Below, one piece after another: positions 26,033 through 35,005 of a DNA stretch of 43,336 bases. Each line of letters begins with the position of its first letter. The first letter of the stretch is position 1. The stretch is taken from NCBI GenBank assembly GCA_002347605.1, contig DDXN01000019.1, positions 1 to 43,336 of the forward strand, in the 5' to 3' direction. Below the pieces are notes generated by a model. The model did not search any database, was not told the DNA's origin, and was given only the letters and a program-made list of their open reading frames with translations. The stretch comes from Candidatus Dojkabacteria bacterium UBA2259 (lineage in GTDB: Bacteria; Patescibacteriota; Dojkabacteria; SC72). The position numbers and the translations under genes were made by a program.

Positions 26033-27190
26033 TTACAAATCTACTGATAATAATTCTTTTAATTTCTGGAAGTAATTACTTGTATTAATTACACTTAGTT
26101 TATGCTCCAATGGGAAAACTCTATTAACATCATCAATATCCTTTTGGAGTTTTATTTCAAATACCTTATATTGTTTTTGATAATCTTCTATTACTAAATC
26201 AACCTCTTTCCCATGATACTCTCTATAGAAATATGTTGAAAAGTTATAGTCTACAAATTTCTTAATTTTTTCTATCTCAGAAACAATGTAATTCTCAAAT
26301 ACTGCTCCTTTATCTTGTCTTAGTTCTAATTCCCTAAAGTCTTTAATTAAAGCATTTCTAATACCTAAATCGTAAAAATAGTATTTTTTGTTTTCAGATA
26401 CAGCTCTTCTAGCATTTGTTTTAAAGGAAGGCAAAGATATTAAGATATAGTTTTTTACAAATATCTCAATGTAATTGGATACAGTTGTAACATTTGCTTG
26501 AAGAGAAGAAGCAATTTCTCTTAGAGACACCTCACTTCCTAATTGTAAAGATATTTTAGTTAATATCTCTTTAGCTAATTTTAAATCTTTCAAATTATAT
26601 ATACTTACAACATCTTTAAGTACATAGGTATTAATTATATTATTTAGAAGATCTTGTTTTGAATCTTCACTATCTTCATTTAGATATACCTCTGGATATG
26701 AGCCATATATCAATTGTTTGTGTAATTGAGTATTAGCATATCTAGGTAAATCCAATTCATTGGGATTTACGTAATCAATTACTTCATCAAAGGATAGTGG
26801 TAAACAGTAATACTCTATGAATCTACCTGCTAAAGTATCAAAATCATTTGTAGTTTGTCTTAGTTCGCTACTTCCTGTTGCAACTATCTTAACATCATAT
26901 TCATCATGTAGGAGTTTAAGTGCTTGTGTTGATTCAGGAGAGTTTTGTACTTCATCTATTAATATTATCTTTGTTGTATTTACAATTTTTTCTAACGCTT
27001 CTCTAGAAGGTTGAAAGAGATCCCTATCTTCTATGAAATCAAAGTTGAATATTCTAGTGTTGTATTTTTCAGATATCTTTTTTAATACAGTTGTTTTACC
27101 AGATCTTCTAGGTCCCCATATAAAGAGGATCTTTTTATCTTCATTTTCTAAATATTCCTTTATTTTTGTCTCAATTTTTCTGTTTATCAT
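26033..27190 (-). CDS. AAA ATPase with DUF4143-type C-terminal domain
   Basis: 385 residues. The Walker A is WGPRRSGKTT, the Walker B is IILIDEVQNSPE and the sensor region is VATGSSEL. The second half (LREIASSLQANVTTVSNYIE as a winged helix, then YYFYDLGIRNALI and the nuclease-like EVDLVIEDYQKQYKVFEIK) fits the AAA_14/DUF4143 proteins common in bacteria and archaea. The E-V-D-L-V and E-I-K positions recall a PD-(D/E)xK nuclease core. The biological role of the family is poorly known. It is a lone minus-strand gene between R8 and R9. Confidence 0.9.
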   Translation of the reverse strand: MINRKIETKIKEYLENEDKKILFIWGPRRSGKTTVLKKISEKYNTRIFNFDFIEDRDLFQPSREALEKIVNTTKIILIDEVQNSPESTQALKLLHDEYDVKIVATGSSELRQTTNDFDTLAGRFIEYYCLPLSFDEVIDYVNPNELDLPRYANTQLHKQLIYGSYPEVYLNEDSEDSKQDLLNNIINTYVLKDVVSIYNLKDLKLAKEILTKISLQLGSEVSLREIASSLQANVTTVSNYIEIFVKNYILISLPSFKTNARRAVSENKKYYFYDLGIRNALIKDFRELELRQDKGAVFENYIVSEIEKIKKFVDYNFSTYFYREYHGKEVDLVIEDYQKQYKVFEIKLQKDIDDVNRVFPLEHKLSVINTSNYFQKLKELLSVDL

Positions 27191-27195
27191 ACTCC

Positions 27196-27201
27196 ATTAT
27201 A
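27196..27201 (-). promoter_or_regulatory. -10 box (TATAAT) of the AAA ATPase gene
   Basis: Minus-strand TATAAT 5 nt before the ATG at 27190; a leaderless mRNA is predicted. Confidence 0.58.
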
Positions 27202-27341
27202 CAATTTGATGGGAATTTGTCTAGTGATGATATACAAATTAACATGAATTTAGAATTGATATATAGACCTGTCTCACCTAAGAAACAATGCTCGAACCTT
27301 AGTTAAAAGAAGCATTTACCAACTTGATAATACCTCTTCTC

Positions 27342-27530
27342 CATTCAAGTCCCGTCCAACCCACCATTTTCGACATGTTCCAACAAGACCCGTCCACCTT
27401 CTTTCAAAACCCTTATGGGGATTGAGTTATTTAGACCTTAAAAAGTGAAATTCTCAAAAGTAAGGCCTGGTGGATGGAAACACCAAGTTTTAGACCACTT
27501 TTTACTATCCCACGGTTCGAAGGTGAAAGC
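27342..27530 (+). repeat. Dispersed repeat copy R9, with the clearest tRNA 3' end
   Basis: Its first 25 nt (27342-27366) match the T-arm/acceptor/CCA of the tRNA-Asp gene at 20 of 25 positions without gaps. It then follows the consensus (ATGTTCCAACAAGACCCGTC, CCCTTATGGGGATTGAG, GGCCTGGTGGATG) and ends CACGGTTCGAAGG. The 150 nt upstream hold no full tRNA that I can fold. The gap 27191-27727 has nothing else recognisable. Confidence 0.92.
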
Positions 27531-27697
27531 ATTCAACTGCATAACAACTCTGAATAAATAGGATTTTTCTCCATATTTAAATATTAGAAACCTCTCTAAA
27601 GGATCATTTCTGTAAGTTATATTGTGAGTCGAATTATATTTAATTACAAAAAAACTCCCCATAAAGCCGTTTTCTTGATATTACACCGTTTGTAGGC

Positions 27698-27703
27698 TAT
27701 AAT
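27698..27703 (+). promoter_or_regulatory. -10 box (TATAAT) before the NDK-like gene
   Basis: TATAAT directly touches the ATG at 27704, so that ATG would not be in the transcript; the ATG at 27728 is the better start. Confidence 0.5.
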
Positions 27704-27727
27704 ATGTGCAATTTTGATAATATATTG

Positions 27728-28309
27728 ATGCAAACCGAACTACAAACATTAGAATTTGAAAAAATTGCCCAAGATAACTCTTATGGTTTCCTCATTTTTA
27801 AGCCCGATGCGGTTGAAAAAGATTTAGTTGAAAGTCTTCTTTCACATGTTCTATGCTCAGAACCATTTGCAAGGCAATCAGAAGTAGTTGATTTATGCAT
27901 TTTAGAACCAATCACTGAACCAGAAGATTTAAGAATGATATATCCAGACCTTCAAGGGGAAATTTGGGAAGCGAATTTAAGACTTTTTGCTTCGAATTAC
28001 ACAGTTATTGCTGTATTGAAAGGAGAAGGATTAAATGTGTGGGAGGAATTAGAAAAAATTAAAGGAAAAGTTCAAGAAAAACCCGAATGTTCAGGATTAA
28101 AGGATGGAATACGTGGATTAATTCCTACCGTAGGAGAAAAAGCTCCTTTTATTGAACTTCGAATGAAAAAGACAAAAGGAATAGCGCTAACTCAAGATGA
28201 TTATTATAGATTAGCAAGAAATCTTGTGCATACGCCAGACACTTATGAAGAAAGGCTAGCAATATTAAAACTAATACAAAAATATGAACAGACAGGCCGT
28301 TGTATCTAG
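27728..28309 (+). CDS. Divergent nucleoside diphosphate kinase-like protein
   Basis: 193 residues from the ATG at 27728; an ATG at 27704 in the same frame abuts the -10 box. FLIFKPDAVEKDLV matches the NDK N-terminus, DGIRGLI matches the nucleotide loop, and NLVHTPDTYEERLAI lines up with the NDK active-site segment (N-V-H-G-S-D), keeping the phospho-accepting His but losing Gly-Ser. It is about 50 residues longer than standard NDK. It overlaps the APH-like gene by 26 bp, so the pair is co-translated and may share a substrate. Activity on NDPs is uncertain. Confidence 0.72.
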   Translation: MQTELQTLEFEKIAQDNSYGFLIFKPDAVEKDLVESLLSHVLCSEPFARQSEVVDLCILEPITEPEDLRMIYPDLQGEIWEANLRLFASNYTVIAVLKGEGLNVWEELEKIKGKVQEKPECSGLKDGIRGLIPTVGEKAPFIELRMKKTKGIALTQDDYYRLARNLVHTPDTYEERLAILKLIQKYEQTGRCI

Positions 28310-29384
28310 GATTGCAAACGCTTTATACAATGTTTCAGGTAAACATTATTTATCTTCCGACCTCAGCATTGAGCACATTGATAATAGATATGGAATAAAT
28401 AAAGAAGTTTATAAGGTTTTCACAAATGATATGACTTATTTCATAAAAATCTCAGACAAAAAGAGAAACATTTTAACCAATCAACTAAATAACTATTTAT
28501 GTATTCCACAAAACTATTCATCTCAGTCATCTCAAAAAAGAAATCTAATAATTGATGAATATGTTGATGGGAAGTTATTTACAGACATAGTTTTACAAGC
28601 AGAAAAAACAATTGAAATGGAAGATGTTCTAAAATTAGAAAAGAAGAAAAATGAGGCTTTATTAAAAATGTATTCAGGGACAAAATCAATAAAAAGATAT
28701 TTCGATGTTATAAATTCGGAAGCAAACTGCTTATATTTTGAAAGTCTACTTGGCAATAGGTACATCGAATATTATGACAACAAAAGATTTAAAGATTTGT
28801 TTTCAAAAAAACTAATAATTAATGGAAACACTTATGATAGTGTCAACGAAATTATCTTTGGGCTAAAGGAGAAATATCTCACTATCAAGCAAGATTATAA
28901 AATAAGAACAATCTTAGGTCATGGGGATGCTCACCATCAAAACATTCTAGTCGAAAATAAAACATCTAAAATTTATTTCATAGATAACGAATATAATTCT
29001 TTTATTCCTATAAATATGGAATTAGCAAAACCCTACTATATAGATATATTGGGGAATTTCTTCTTTTTCTTCAATTCAGAATTATTGAAGTATATTGAAG
29101 TAATTTTATTTTCAATTTCTGATGAAAAAATTAGAATTGATACAAAAACTAAGAAGTTACCCAAATTAAGAATTAAAATTGCACAAAATAAGATAAATAC
29201 ATTCAAGGAATTAATTCGAGATTGTAATGATCCAATCTCTTTAAATGAATATTTAATAATGTGTCACATGCTCTCAAGAAATCCATCAAAATACAGTGAA
29301 AAAGTACTTCCAATATTCCTTGCTTACATACCGATACTAAACAGTTTCAATAGTCTCAAACCGGAAGAATTATTCAAATTTTAA
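28284..29384 (+). CDS. Aminoglycoside phosphotransferase/choline kinase-like protein
   Basis: 366 residues, APH-type kinase fold. The catalytic loop is ILGHGDAHHQNILV (HxD....N) and the metal-binding Asp is in YFIDNEY. The N-lobe Lys is probably in YFIKISDKK. It should phosphorylate a small molecule such as a sugar, choline-like or amino compound; antibiotic resistance should not be assumed. It overlaps the NDK-like gene by 26 bp and converges with the hydrolase gene 2 bp away. Confidence 0.82.
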   Translation: MNRQAVVSRIANALYNVSGKHYLSSDLSIEHIDNRYGINKEVYKVFTNDMTYFIKISDKKRNILTNQLNNYLCIPQNYSSQSSQKRNLIIDEYVDGKLFTDIVLQAEKTIEMEDVLKLEKKKNEALLKMYSGTKSIKRYFDVINSEANCLYFESLLGNRYIEYYDNKRFKDLFSKKLIINGNTYDSVNEIIFGLKEKYLTIKQDYKIRTILGHGDAHHQNILVENKTSKIYFIDNEYNSFIPINMELAKPYYIDILGNFFFFFNSELLKYIEVILFSISDEKIRIDTKTKKLPKLRIKIAQNKINTFKELIRDCNDPISLNEYLIMCHMLSRNPSKYSEKVLPIFLAYIPILNSFNSLKPEELFKF

Positions 29385-29386
29385 GC

Positions 29387-30022
29387 CTAAATATTGGATT
29401 TAATTATTTCCATTATCTTCTGCATATTCTGATCCAATGTGGTAGTTTCATTAATAGGTTTAAATCCATGAGAAGAGTTCTCTACATATGAAATCTTTGG
29501 TTTGATAGACAATTTTAATAATAAGCTATTTAAGATATCTGCGCTCCCTAACAAGTCATCTTTCCCTTGAATTATGCTTATCTTACTTGCATTTTGTCCA
29601 AGTTTGCCAAAAGCTTCAATATACATTTGCTCCGCTTCAGGTTTAGCCACAACTGGTTTAATTTCAAGGAGAGAGAGGTCCGCTGGAAAACCAAGAATGT
29701 ATGGGAATCCTACAATGACTATTTTATTAACATGCTCGTCATTTGCAATTAATTCATTTAAACAAATAGTTCCACCAAGAGACTTCCCAATTAAATTTAT
29801 TTTATCGTATCCCTTCGATTTAAAGTCCTCAATTATCTTTTTTAATTGATCAAGCTCCTTAGCTAGCCATTTCGATGGCTCTGAGCCATTCCTAATGTAT
29901 TCAAAATCAAATCCGTAAACTTCCTTACCTAATTCTTTCAATCTATTTGCAATGTACTGCATAAATTCGGAATTAAAGCCCTCTGAATTACCATGAACAA
30001 GAATATTCATTTCCATTTTCAA
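29387..30022 (-). CDS. Alpha/beta hydrolase
   Basis: 211 residues. The nucleophile elbow is LIGKSLGGTI, the oxyanion HG motif is in ILVHGNSEG, and the likely catalytic His is in NSSHGFKP, with an acid candidate in QGKDDLLG. It is an esterase, thioesterase or related enzyme acting on a small substrate. It lies 6 bp after the transketolase gene on the same strand, so it is probably co-transcribed. Confidence 0.85.
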   Translation of the reverse strand: MKMEMNILVHGNSEGFNSEFMQYIANRLKELGKEVYGFDFEYIRNGSEPSKWLAKELDQLKKIIEDFKSKGYDKINLIGKSLGGTICLNELIANDEHVNKIVIVGFPYILGFPADLSLLEIKPVVAKPEAEQMYIEAFGKLGQNASKISIIQGKDDLLGSADILNSLLLKLSIKPKISYVENSSHGFKPINETTTLDQNMQKIMEIIKSNI

Positions 30023-30028
30023 TAGTTA

Positions 30029-32002
30029 TTAAACTTTAATTACTTCTAATACTTTATCAATAATACTATCTTTATCAAGTTTAAAATGTTTCTCTAAATC
30101 TTTTAAACTACCAGTCGTACCTATCTCATATCCAACAATATCCACTCTAGATGGTCTAACTTGAGTTCCAATTAATGCTTTTGCAACAGGCATAGCTAAT
30201 GTATCTGCATTTCCATTGTAAAGCACAATCAATGGAGCCACATCTTTTATCAAATTTGCAAATTCATTATCAAGAGATTTAGGATTAACAACATTAACAA
30301 CCCTTACACCTACTCCATGCTGTTCTTCTAGTAATCTTGCAGCTAGGACAGCATTACACAATGGGAATCCAGCACTAACAATTGTAGCTACTTGTGAAGA
30401 TTTGGGCTCATATGCAGGATAATATGTTAATGTTCTTGGTAAATCAGAAGATATTACTTGTTCCCCTTTAAATTTTTTATTATGCAATCTAGCATAAACT
30501 AACCCCGGATTCTGTGAATAGAACATATTTAAAATTGCATAAAAATCAACAACATCTGCAGGTTCATACATTTGTACGAATGGTATACCCAATATTGCTA
30601 ATGGCTGTCCAATGCTTATATGTGAAGCTCCATTAGTTGATTGGCACAAACCAGCTTTTTCAGCCAATATTAAGGCTCTACTCCCACCCATTCCAGTAGC
30701 GTTCAATTGATCCATAAACCTATATGCAAATGCATCTCCCATAAACATGGTAATCCTTGCATCTGGATCCATTGCAGATATCCCATGAGCACTTGCCATT
30801 ACATGTTGCTCTCTAATTCCCAAATCTAACATCTGCCCTATTCTTTCAATTCCAAGTTGCTCAACTAAAGGTCTCTTGAGTAAATCCGCAGTCATAAAAT
30901 AAAAATTTGGTCTGTTTACTCCCATCTGTTCAACAATATCACCTAATGTTTTAAAGTATGTTCCGTGGCTAGGAACTAAATCTGCAGTTGAAATTGGTTC
31001 TATGTTTATATCAAATTTAGATGGCTGAGTTTTCTCTTGTTTTTCTTTTGTTTGTAATTTCCTTTGAGATGAAAGTTTATTCGCCAAAGCATAAACATCA
31101 TCTTCCGTTAACCCTCTCTCTAAAACCTGATGTCTTATTTCTTCAATAGTTGCTTTCACTGCTTCATTGTCATCGTATGCTCCTATTGTGTGTGCTCCAC
31201 AATAATTTTTATCAATATTTGGTAATGTAATCCCTTTAACTGTATGAGCAACTATACAAACAGGGCCATTTCTTTTTCTATTAAAAACAGCATCATAGAC
31301 CTCATCTATTTGAGCTAAATCGTGACCATTATCAATCTCTAGAACTTCCCATCCATATGCTTTCCATAAAGAAGGAATATCGGTTTTACCATCGGCATGG
31401 GCTGTTTCTCTTGATAACTGCTTACCATTTTTATCAATAATAACCACAAGATTATCAAGTCCAGTTGCTGCAGCACTCCTCGCAGCCTCACTGACATTCC
31501 CTTCTTGTTCTTCTCCATCTCCTAGAAAAACTACTACTTTATTTGATTTACTTTCTCTTTTGGCTTCAATTGCAGCTCCGGTACCATATGATAAAAGCAT
31601 TCCAAGAGACCCACTAGGAGTAATATCAACACCTGGAGTGATATCCATTTCTTCATGTCCATGTAATCTAGTACCAAACTTTCTATATCCATGAAGTTCA
31701 TCTTTATCTATGAAGCCAATCATTGAAAAGATAGTATATCTCAATGGTCCCTCATGACCTCTTACTAAAACTAGATCCCTGTCGGGATTTTTACTATCTG
31801 TTGGATCATAATCAAGATATCCTCCGAAATACAAAGCTGTCATCAGTTCTGTCGATGATGAACATCCTCCTAAATGTCCCGTATCAGCTTCAAGAATAGT
31901 GTCAAACGCTCGGGCACGAACTGTATCTGCAATATTTCTGAGATCAATCAATCTTTGATCTCCATGTATTTCATTTTTAAAGTCTGGTATTCTTTCACTC
32001 AT
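30029..32002 (-). CDS. tkt: Transketolase
   Basis: 657 residues, a full-length single-chain transketolase. It has the thiamine diphosphate motif GDGEEQEG ending at IIDKN, the N-terminal GHLGGCSSSTEL, and the pyrimidine domain with GIREQHVMASAHG. It moves two-carbon units between sugar phosphates in the non-oxidative pentose phosphate pathway. Finding it inside the repeat array, beside kinases and Nudix enzymes, suggests a sugar-phosphate supply role. A minus-strand TATAAT at 32012-32017 predicts a leaderless mRNA. Confidence 0.95.
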   Translation of the reverse strand: MSERIPDFKNEIHGDQRLIDLRNIADTVRARAFDTILEADTGHLGGCSSSTELMTALYFGGYLDYDPTDSKNPDRDLVLVRGHEGPLRYTIFSMIGFIDKDELHGYRKFGTRLHGHEEMDITPGVDITPSGSLGMLLSYGTGAAIEAKRESKSNKVVVFLGDGEEQEGNVSEAARSAAATGLDNLVVIIDKNGKQLSRETAHADGKTDIPSLWKAYGWEVLEIDNGHDLAQIDEVYDAVFNRKRNGPVCIVAHTVKGITLPNIDKNYCGAHTIGAYDDNEAVKATIEEIRHQVLERGLTEDDVYALANKLSSQRKLQTKEKQEKTQPSKFDINIEPISTADLVPSHGTYFKTLGDIVEQMGVNRPNFYFMTADLLKRPLVEQLGIERIGQMLDLGIREQHVMASAHGISAMDPDARITMFMGDAFAYRFMDQLNATGMGGSRALILAEKAGLCQSTNGASHISIGQPLAILGIPFVQMYEPADVVDFYAILNMFYSQNPGLVYARLHNKKFKGEQVISSDLPRTLTYYPAYEPKSSQVATIVSAGFPLCNAVLAARLLEEQHGVGVRVVNVVNPKSLDNEFANLIKDVAPLIVLYNGNADTLAMPVAKALIGTQVRPSRVDIVGYEIGTTGSLKDLEKHFKLDKDSIIDKVLEVIKV

Positions 32003-32011
32003 AGTATATGG

Positions 32012-32017
32012 ATTATA
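32012..32017 (-). promoter_or_regulatory. -10 box (TATAAT) of the transketolase-hydrolase operon
   Basis: Minus-strand TATAAT, 9 nt before the ATG at 32002. Confidence 0.55.
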
Positions 32018-32090
32018 CCAATCCTATAGCATATTATCAATGAATATTGTATGATTAAGCCATTAGTTAAACTTACCTGATATTAAATAT

Positions 32091-32567
32091 ATGGGGGTCA
32101 CGCTTAAAAAATCAGCTGGCTGTTTCGTAATTTCAAAGAAAGATGATAAATACTACTTACTCTTACAAAGAAAAGATTGGAATGACGGCAAAATCGGATG
32201 GGTTCCACCTAAGGGAGGAATAGAAATAGATGAATCCGAAGAAGATGCTGCTAAAAGAGAAACTTCAGAGGAAACTGGCTTGAAAGATATGACCATAATT
32301 AAAAAACTTCATAAAAACAATTATGAATTCGAAAAAGATAGCGAAAAATTCAAGAAAGTAGTTATATGGTTTCTAGCAACAACACAAAGTATGGAACTTG
32401 GTCAAAAAGAATTGACTCAACACGAAGTTGCTACACAAAAACAAGTTAAGTGGATTGAATTGAACGATGCACTAAATAATATGATTTTTGAAGATGAAAA
32501 AGAGATTTTAAAACAAATTATTATAGATCTTAACAATGGGAAACTCACCGATATTAAAAAAATTTAA
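32091..32567 (+). CDS. Nudix hydrolase
   Basis: 158 residues. The Nudix box reads GGIEIDESEEDA then KRETSEETGL, preceded by WVPPKG, a form common in diadenosine- and diphosphoinositol-type Nudix enzymes. The substrate is unknown. It overlaps the nucleotidyltransferase-like gene by 32 bp, which implies translational coupling. Confidence 0.92.
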   Translation: MGVTLKKSAGCFVISKKDDKYYLLLQRKDWNDGKIGWVPPKGGIEIDESEEDAAKRETSEETGLKDMTIIKKLHKNNYEFEKDSEKFKKVVIWFLATTQSMELGQKELTQHEVATQKQVKWIELNDALNNMIFEDEKEILKQIIIDLNNGKLTDIKKI

Positions 32568-33285
32568 GGAGATAGAAAATGATATCTTCTGTTTAATTTT
32601 GGCAGGAAGCTATTTTTCTGATAATAAACAAACACAAGATGAATGGAGAGATGTGGATATTATTGTTGTACTTAATAAGGTCACATTAGATCTGCAAAGA
32701 AAAGTTTCTAAAATTGCTAAAAGTTTGAGAAACGATCCTGGAATGGATGTTAGTGTGGACATTATCTCAAAAGAGGATGTTACAAATCCTCAAAATATAC
32801 TAAATCTACACACAAAGGCTATTAATGCGATTTATGAAGCGAACAAAACCCCATCTAAAATATTCTTTTTTGGTATTTTTGAAGAAATTTATCAATTGTC
32901 CGATTCGGATATAAGAAATTACTCTAAAGTTGCAATTAGAGAGCTATTTCAAGAAGCACACAAAGATGTATCTCGAAACTTAAATCAGATGTTAATTGAT
33001 AAGGATAAGAAAATATTGAAAAGATACATCAAAAGAATCTTTAATATAATTAAGCTTGCGATTATAAATAAAAATGGGGAGATACCTGCCACAAAAGCGG
33101 AAAGTATAAGAATTGCTGCGAATCTCTTTAAGTATGACTTCAGTAGAATTAAGAACTTTTTAGAAATCGTAAATTCTTGGCCCAATATTAGCAAAGGAGA
33201 TGAATATGACGAGCTTTTATCTTCAATATTTGAAGAAATCTATCATTTCAACGAATATTTGAGACAAAGCGAGACTATTACCTAA
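32536..33285 (+). CDS. Nucleotidyltransferase-fold protein
   Basis: 249 residues. The N-terminal part has LILAGSYFSD and, 18 residues on, WRDVDIIVVL, the G-S....D-x-D signature of the polymerase-beta-like nucleotidyltransferase fold. The C-terminal ~120 residues are helical, as in aminoglycoside adenylyltransferase-like or HEPN-partnered proteins. It overlaps the Nudix gene, so a nucleotidylated product may be made and removed by the pair; this is inference. It is the last gene before R10. Confidence 0.75.
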   Translation: MGNSPILKKFKEIENDIFCLILAGSYFSDNKQTQDEWRDVDIIVVLNKVTLDLQRKVSKIAKSLRNDPGMDVSVDIISKEDVTNPQNILNLHTKAINAIYEANKTPSKIFFFGIFEEIYQLSDSDIRNYSKVAIRELFQEAHKDVSRNLNQMLIDKDKKILKRYIKRIFNIIKLAIINKNGEIPATKAESIRIAANLFKYDFSRIKNFLEIVNSWPNISKGDEYDELLSSIFEEIYHFNEYLRQSETIT

Positions 33286-33296
33286 TTTCTTTTAGG

Positions 33297-33430
33297 TGTC
33301 TCATTTTCATTTTACATAGGTTCCAGACGTGTATGTTCCACCATTTTCAACATGTTTCAACAAGACCAGTGAGTTATGTTCCAAAGCACTTGTGAGAGTA
33401 AAATATCAACTATAACGGTAGATGCTAGAA
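33297..33430 (+). repeat. Dispersed repeat copy R10 (diverged, 3' part weak)
   Basis: TCATTTTCATTTTACATAGG, then GGTTCCAGACG to TTCCACCA (25 nt) and TTTTCAACATGTTTCAACAA. After GACC the similarity fades; the end TAACGGTAGATGCTAGAA may be the remnant of the 3' module. Confidence 0.8.
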
Positions 33431-33434
33431 TCTT

Positions 33435-34964
33435 TTATTTAACCTGTTTCAAACTACTTCCATCCCATTCAATTACTGGCTCGTCTCCATAATTCGCATT
33501 TATTTCTACAGATTCATTTAACCAAGTTCCATAATAAATTAGTTCATTATCAGGACCTTCAAAAGGAGCTATGGCAAAATAAACCGTTATTCTATAACCA
33601 TCCTGTAACATCGCTGCTGTTTGGTTGTTGGCTTTTAGATCTGATGGACGAAAACCACTCTTAAAACTTTCTCCAGGACCATAAACTTTACCCCATGTAT
33701 AAATTCCACCCAGATCTCTATCTTCTGCTGGATCAGCATCTAAATCATCCCAACAAGTAGAAGAAAGACACACATCCATCATATATGAGGAACCACTGGC
33801 ATTTACTACTTTATATATTTGATTTGGAATGTCTTCTAAATTAGTTTCTACTTCTTTTTCTTCACTCTCCTTCTGCTCTTCAACTTTTTCCTCTTTTTGC
33901 TCTACTTCTTTAGATGATGTTACCAAAAAATCTTCTACCTGCTCTTGAGTCATAGGTTTGTACTCCTTGTTTAAACTCTTTAACCACTCCTCTACTTCTG
34001 CCATTTCCATTTCTGCAACAGTTACCGTTTTAGAGTATTGAGCTTGTCGTATACGTTGAAAAGGTTTCTGATATTCAAAATTTGTAAGATCTACTCCAAT
34101 CACTTTACCCTCTTGAGCTGATGCCCTAAATTGTTCTAGACCTAACATAACACTATCAAACTTCTGATATGGAGTACTGAGATTACTAGGAATATTGATA
34201 ATACTAATTACAGTAGCAAGAGGCTCAGTAACTGTTCTAACATCTTTAACAAAAGAAGAGACCTTGTTCCTGTCCCCAAACGCTATTTTAGCTCCATCTT
34301 CAGTCACTTCAAGTGCTAAATCAGACCCAACAACAACTACACCTACTTGAGCCAATGAACCCGCAGTAGCAAGTCCTGCCGTACCACCAGTTAATACAAC
34401 ACCGCCTACAAAACCAGTAATCTTACAACCATCCTTAACCACAATAGCGGTATTTTCTAATGTTTCAAAAGCATTTCCTTCTTCAGTAAATACTTCCGAA
34501 CTTATCTCAGCTTGAGCTTGATTTAAAATAGCTTGAGCTTTTTTAGCATCTACACCTAAATGATTTGCTAATGTTGAAATACCTTTAAATTTAGGTGCTT
34601 TATCATATATATCTGATATCTCTTTGGAAGAGTAAGCATTAGTTGTTTGTACTATTTTAAGATTGAAAGCTACTGTTTCTGCCGTTTTATCTGCAGAATC
34701 TTCTAGTTTAAGTGACTCTTTATCAAGTGCTTCCCAATCCTTTATCAATTGGGTCATGTCTTTATTCCAAGTTGAATAGTCTGTATATTCTTTAGCGTTT
34801 ATCAACATATTATTGGTACGATATCGCAATGAGAGGTATTCTTTAGATATATCATATGTTGATTCTAAAACTTTTTGTTCGTTTCTATCCTGACTAGTAA
34901 GAATGAAATACCCAGTAACAACTAATACAATGGCAAAGAGGAATATGAAAAGTTTTTTGTTCAT
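33435..34964 (-). CDS. Membrane-anchored extracytoplasmic protein of unknown function
   Basis: 509 residues. The N-terminal helix (LFIFLFAIVLVVTGYFIL) is a signal anchor. Residues ~40-150 are helical. A Gly/Val-rich hydrophobic stretch follows (FVGGVVLTGGTAGLATAG, about residues 183-200, continuing to about 215), long enough for one or two membrane helices. A Glu/Lys-rich low-complexity linker lies near residues 350-375. The C-terminal ~120 residues contain CLSSTCWDD and a beta-rich part. No family recognised. It lies 41 bp downstream of the other anchored protein at 35006, likely as one transcript. Confidence 0.7.
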   Translation of the reverse strand: MNKKLFIFLFAIVLVVTGYFILTSQDRNEQKVLESTYDISKEYLSLRYRTNNMLINAKEYTDYSTWNKDMTQLIKDWEALDKESLKLEDSADKTAETVAFNLKIVQTTNAYSSKEISDIYDKAPKFKGISTLANHLGVDAKKAQAILNQAQAEISSEVFTEEGNAFETLENTAIVVKDGCKITGFVGGVVLTGGTAGLATAGSLAQVGVVVVGSDLALEVTEDGAKIAFGDRNKVSSFVKDVRTVTEPLATVISIINIPSNLSTPYQKFDSVMLGLEQFRASAQEGKVIGVDLTNFEYQKPFQRIRQAQYSKTVTVAEMEMAEVEEWLKSLNKEYKPMTQEQVEDFLVTSSKEVEQKEEKVEEQKESEEKEVETNLEDIPNQIYKVVNASGSSYMMDVCLSSTCWDDLDADPAEDRDLGGIYTWGKVYGPGESFKSGFRPSDLKANNQTAAMLQDGYRITVYFAIAPFEGPDNELIYYGTWLNESVEINANYGDEPVIEWDGSSLKQVK

Positions 34965-35005
34965 ACTTAACTATTTTATTAAAGATAAAATATATATGGA
35001 AGAGA

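Noticed and set aside
26033..27190. Recombinase candidate for the array
   Set aside because: The protein has AAA ATPase and DUF4143 features and no tyrosine- or serine-recombinase motifs; no other gene in the window has them.
27240..27366. A second complete tRNA gene upstream of R9
   Set aside because: Only the T-arm/acceptor 3' part matches; no matching 5' acceptor strand or anticodon stem can be folded.
28284..29384. Aminoglycoside resistance gene
   Set aside because: Only the general APH kinase motifs are visible; the family covers many small-molecule kinases.
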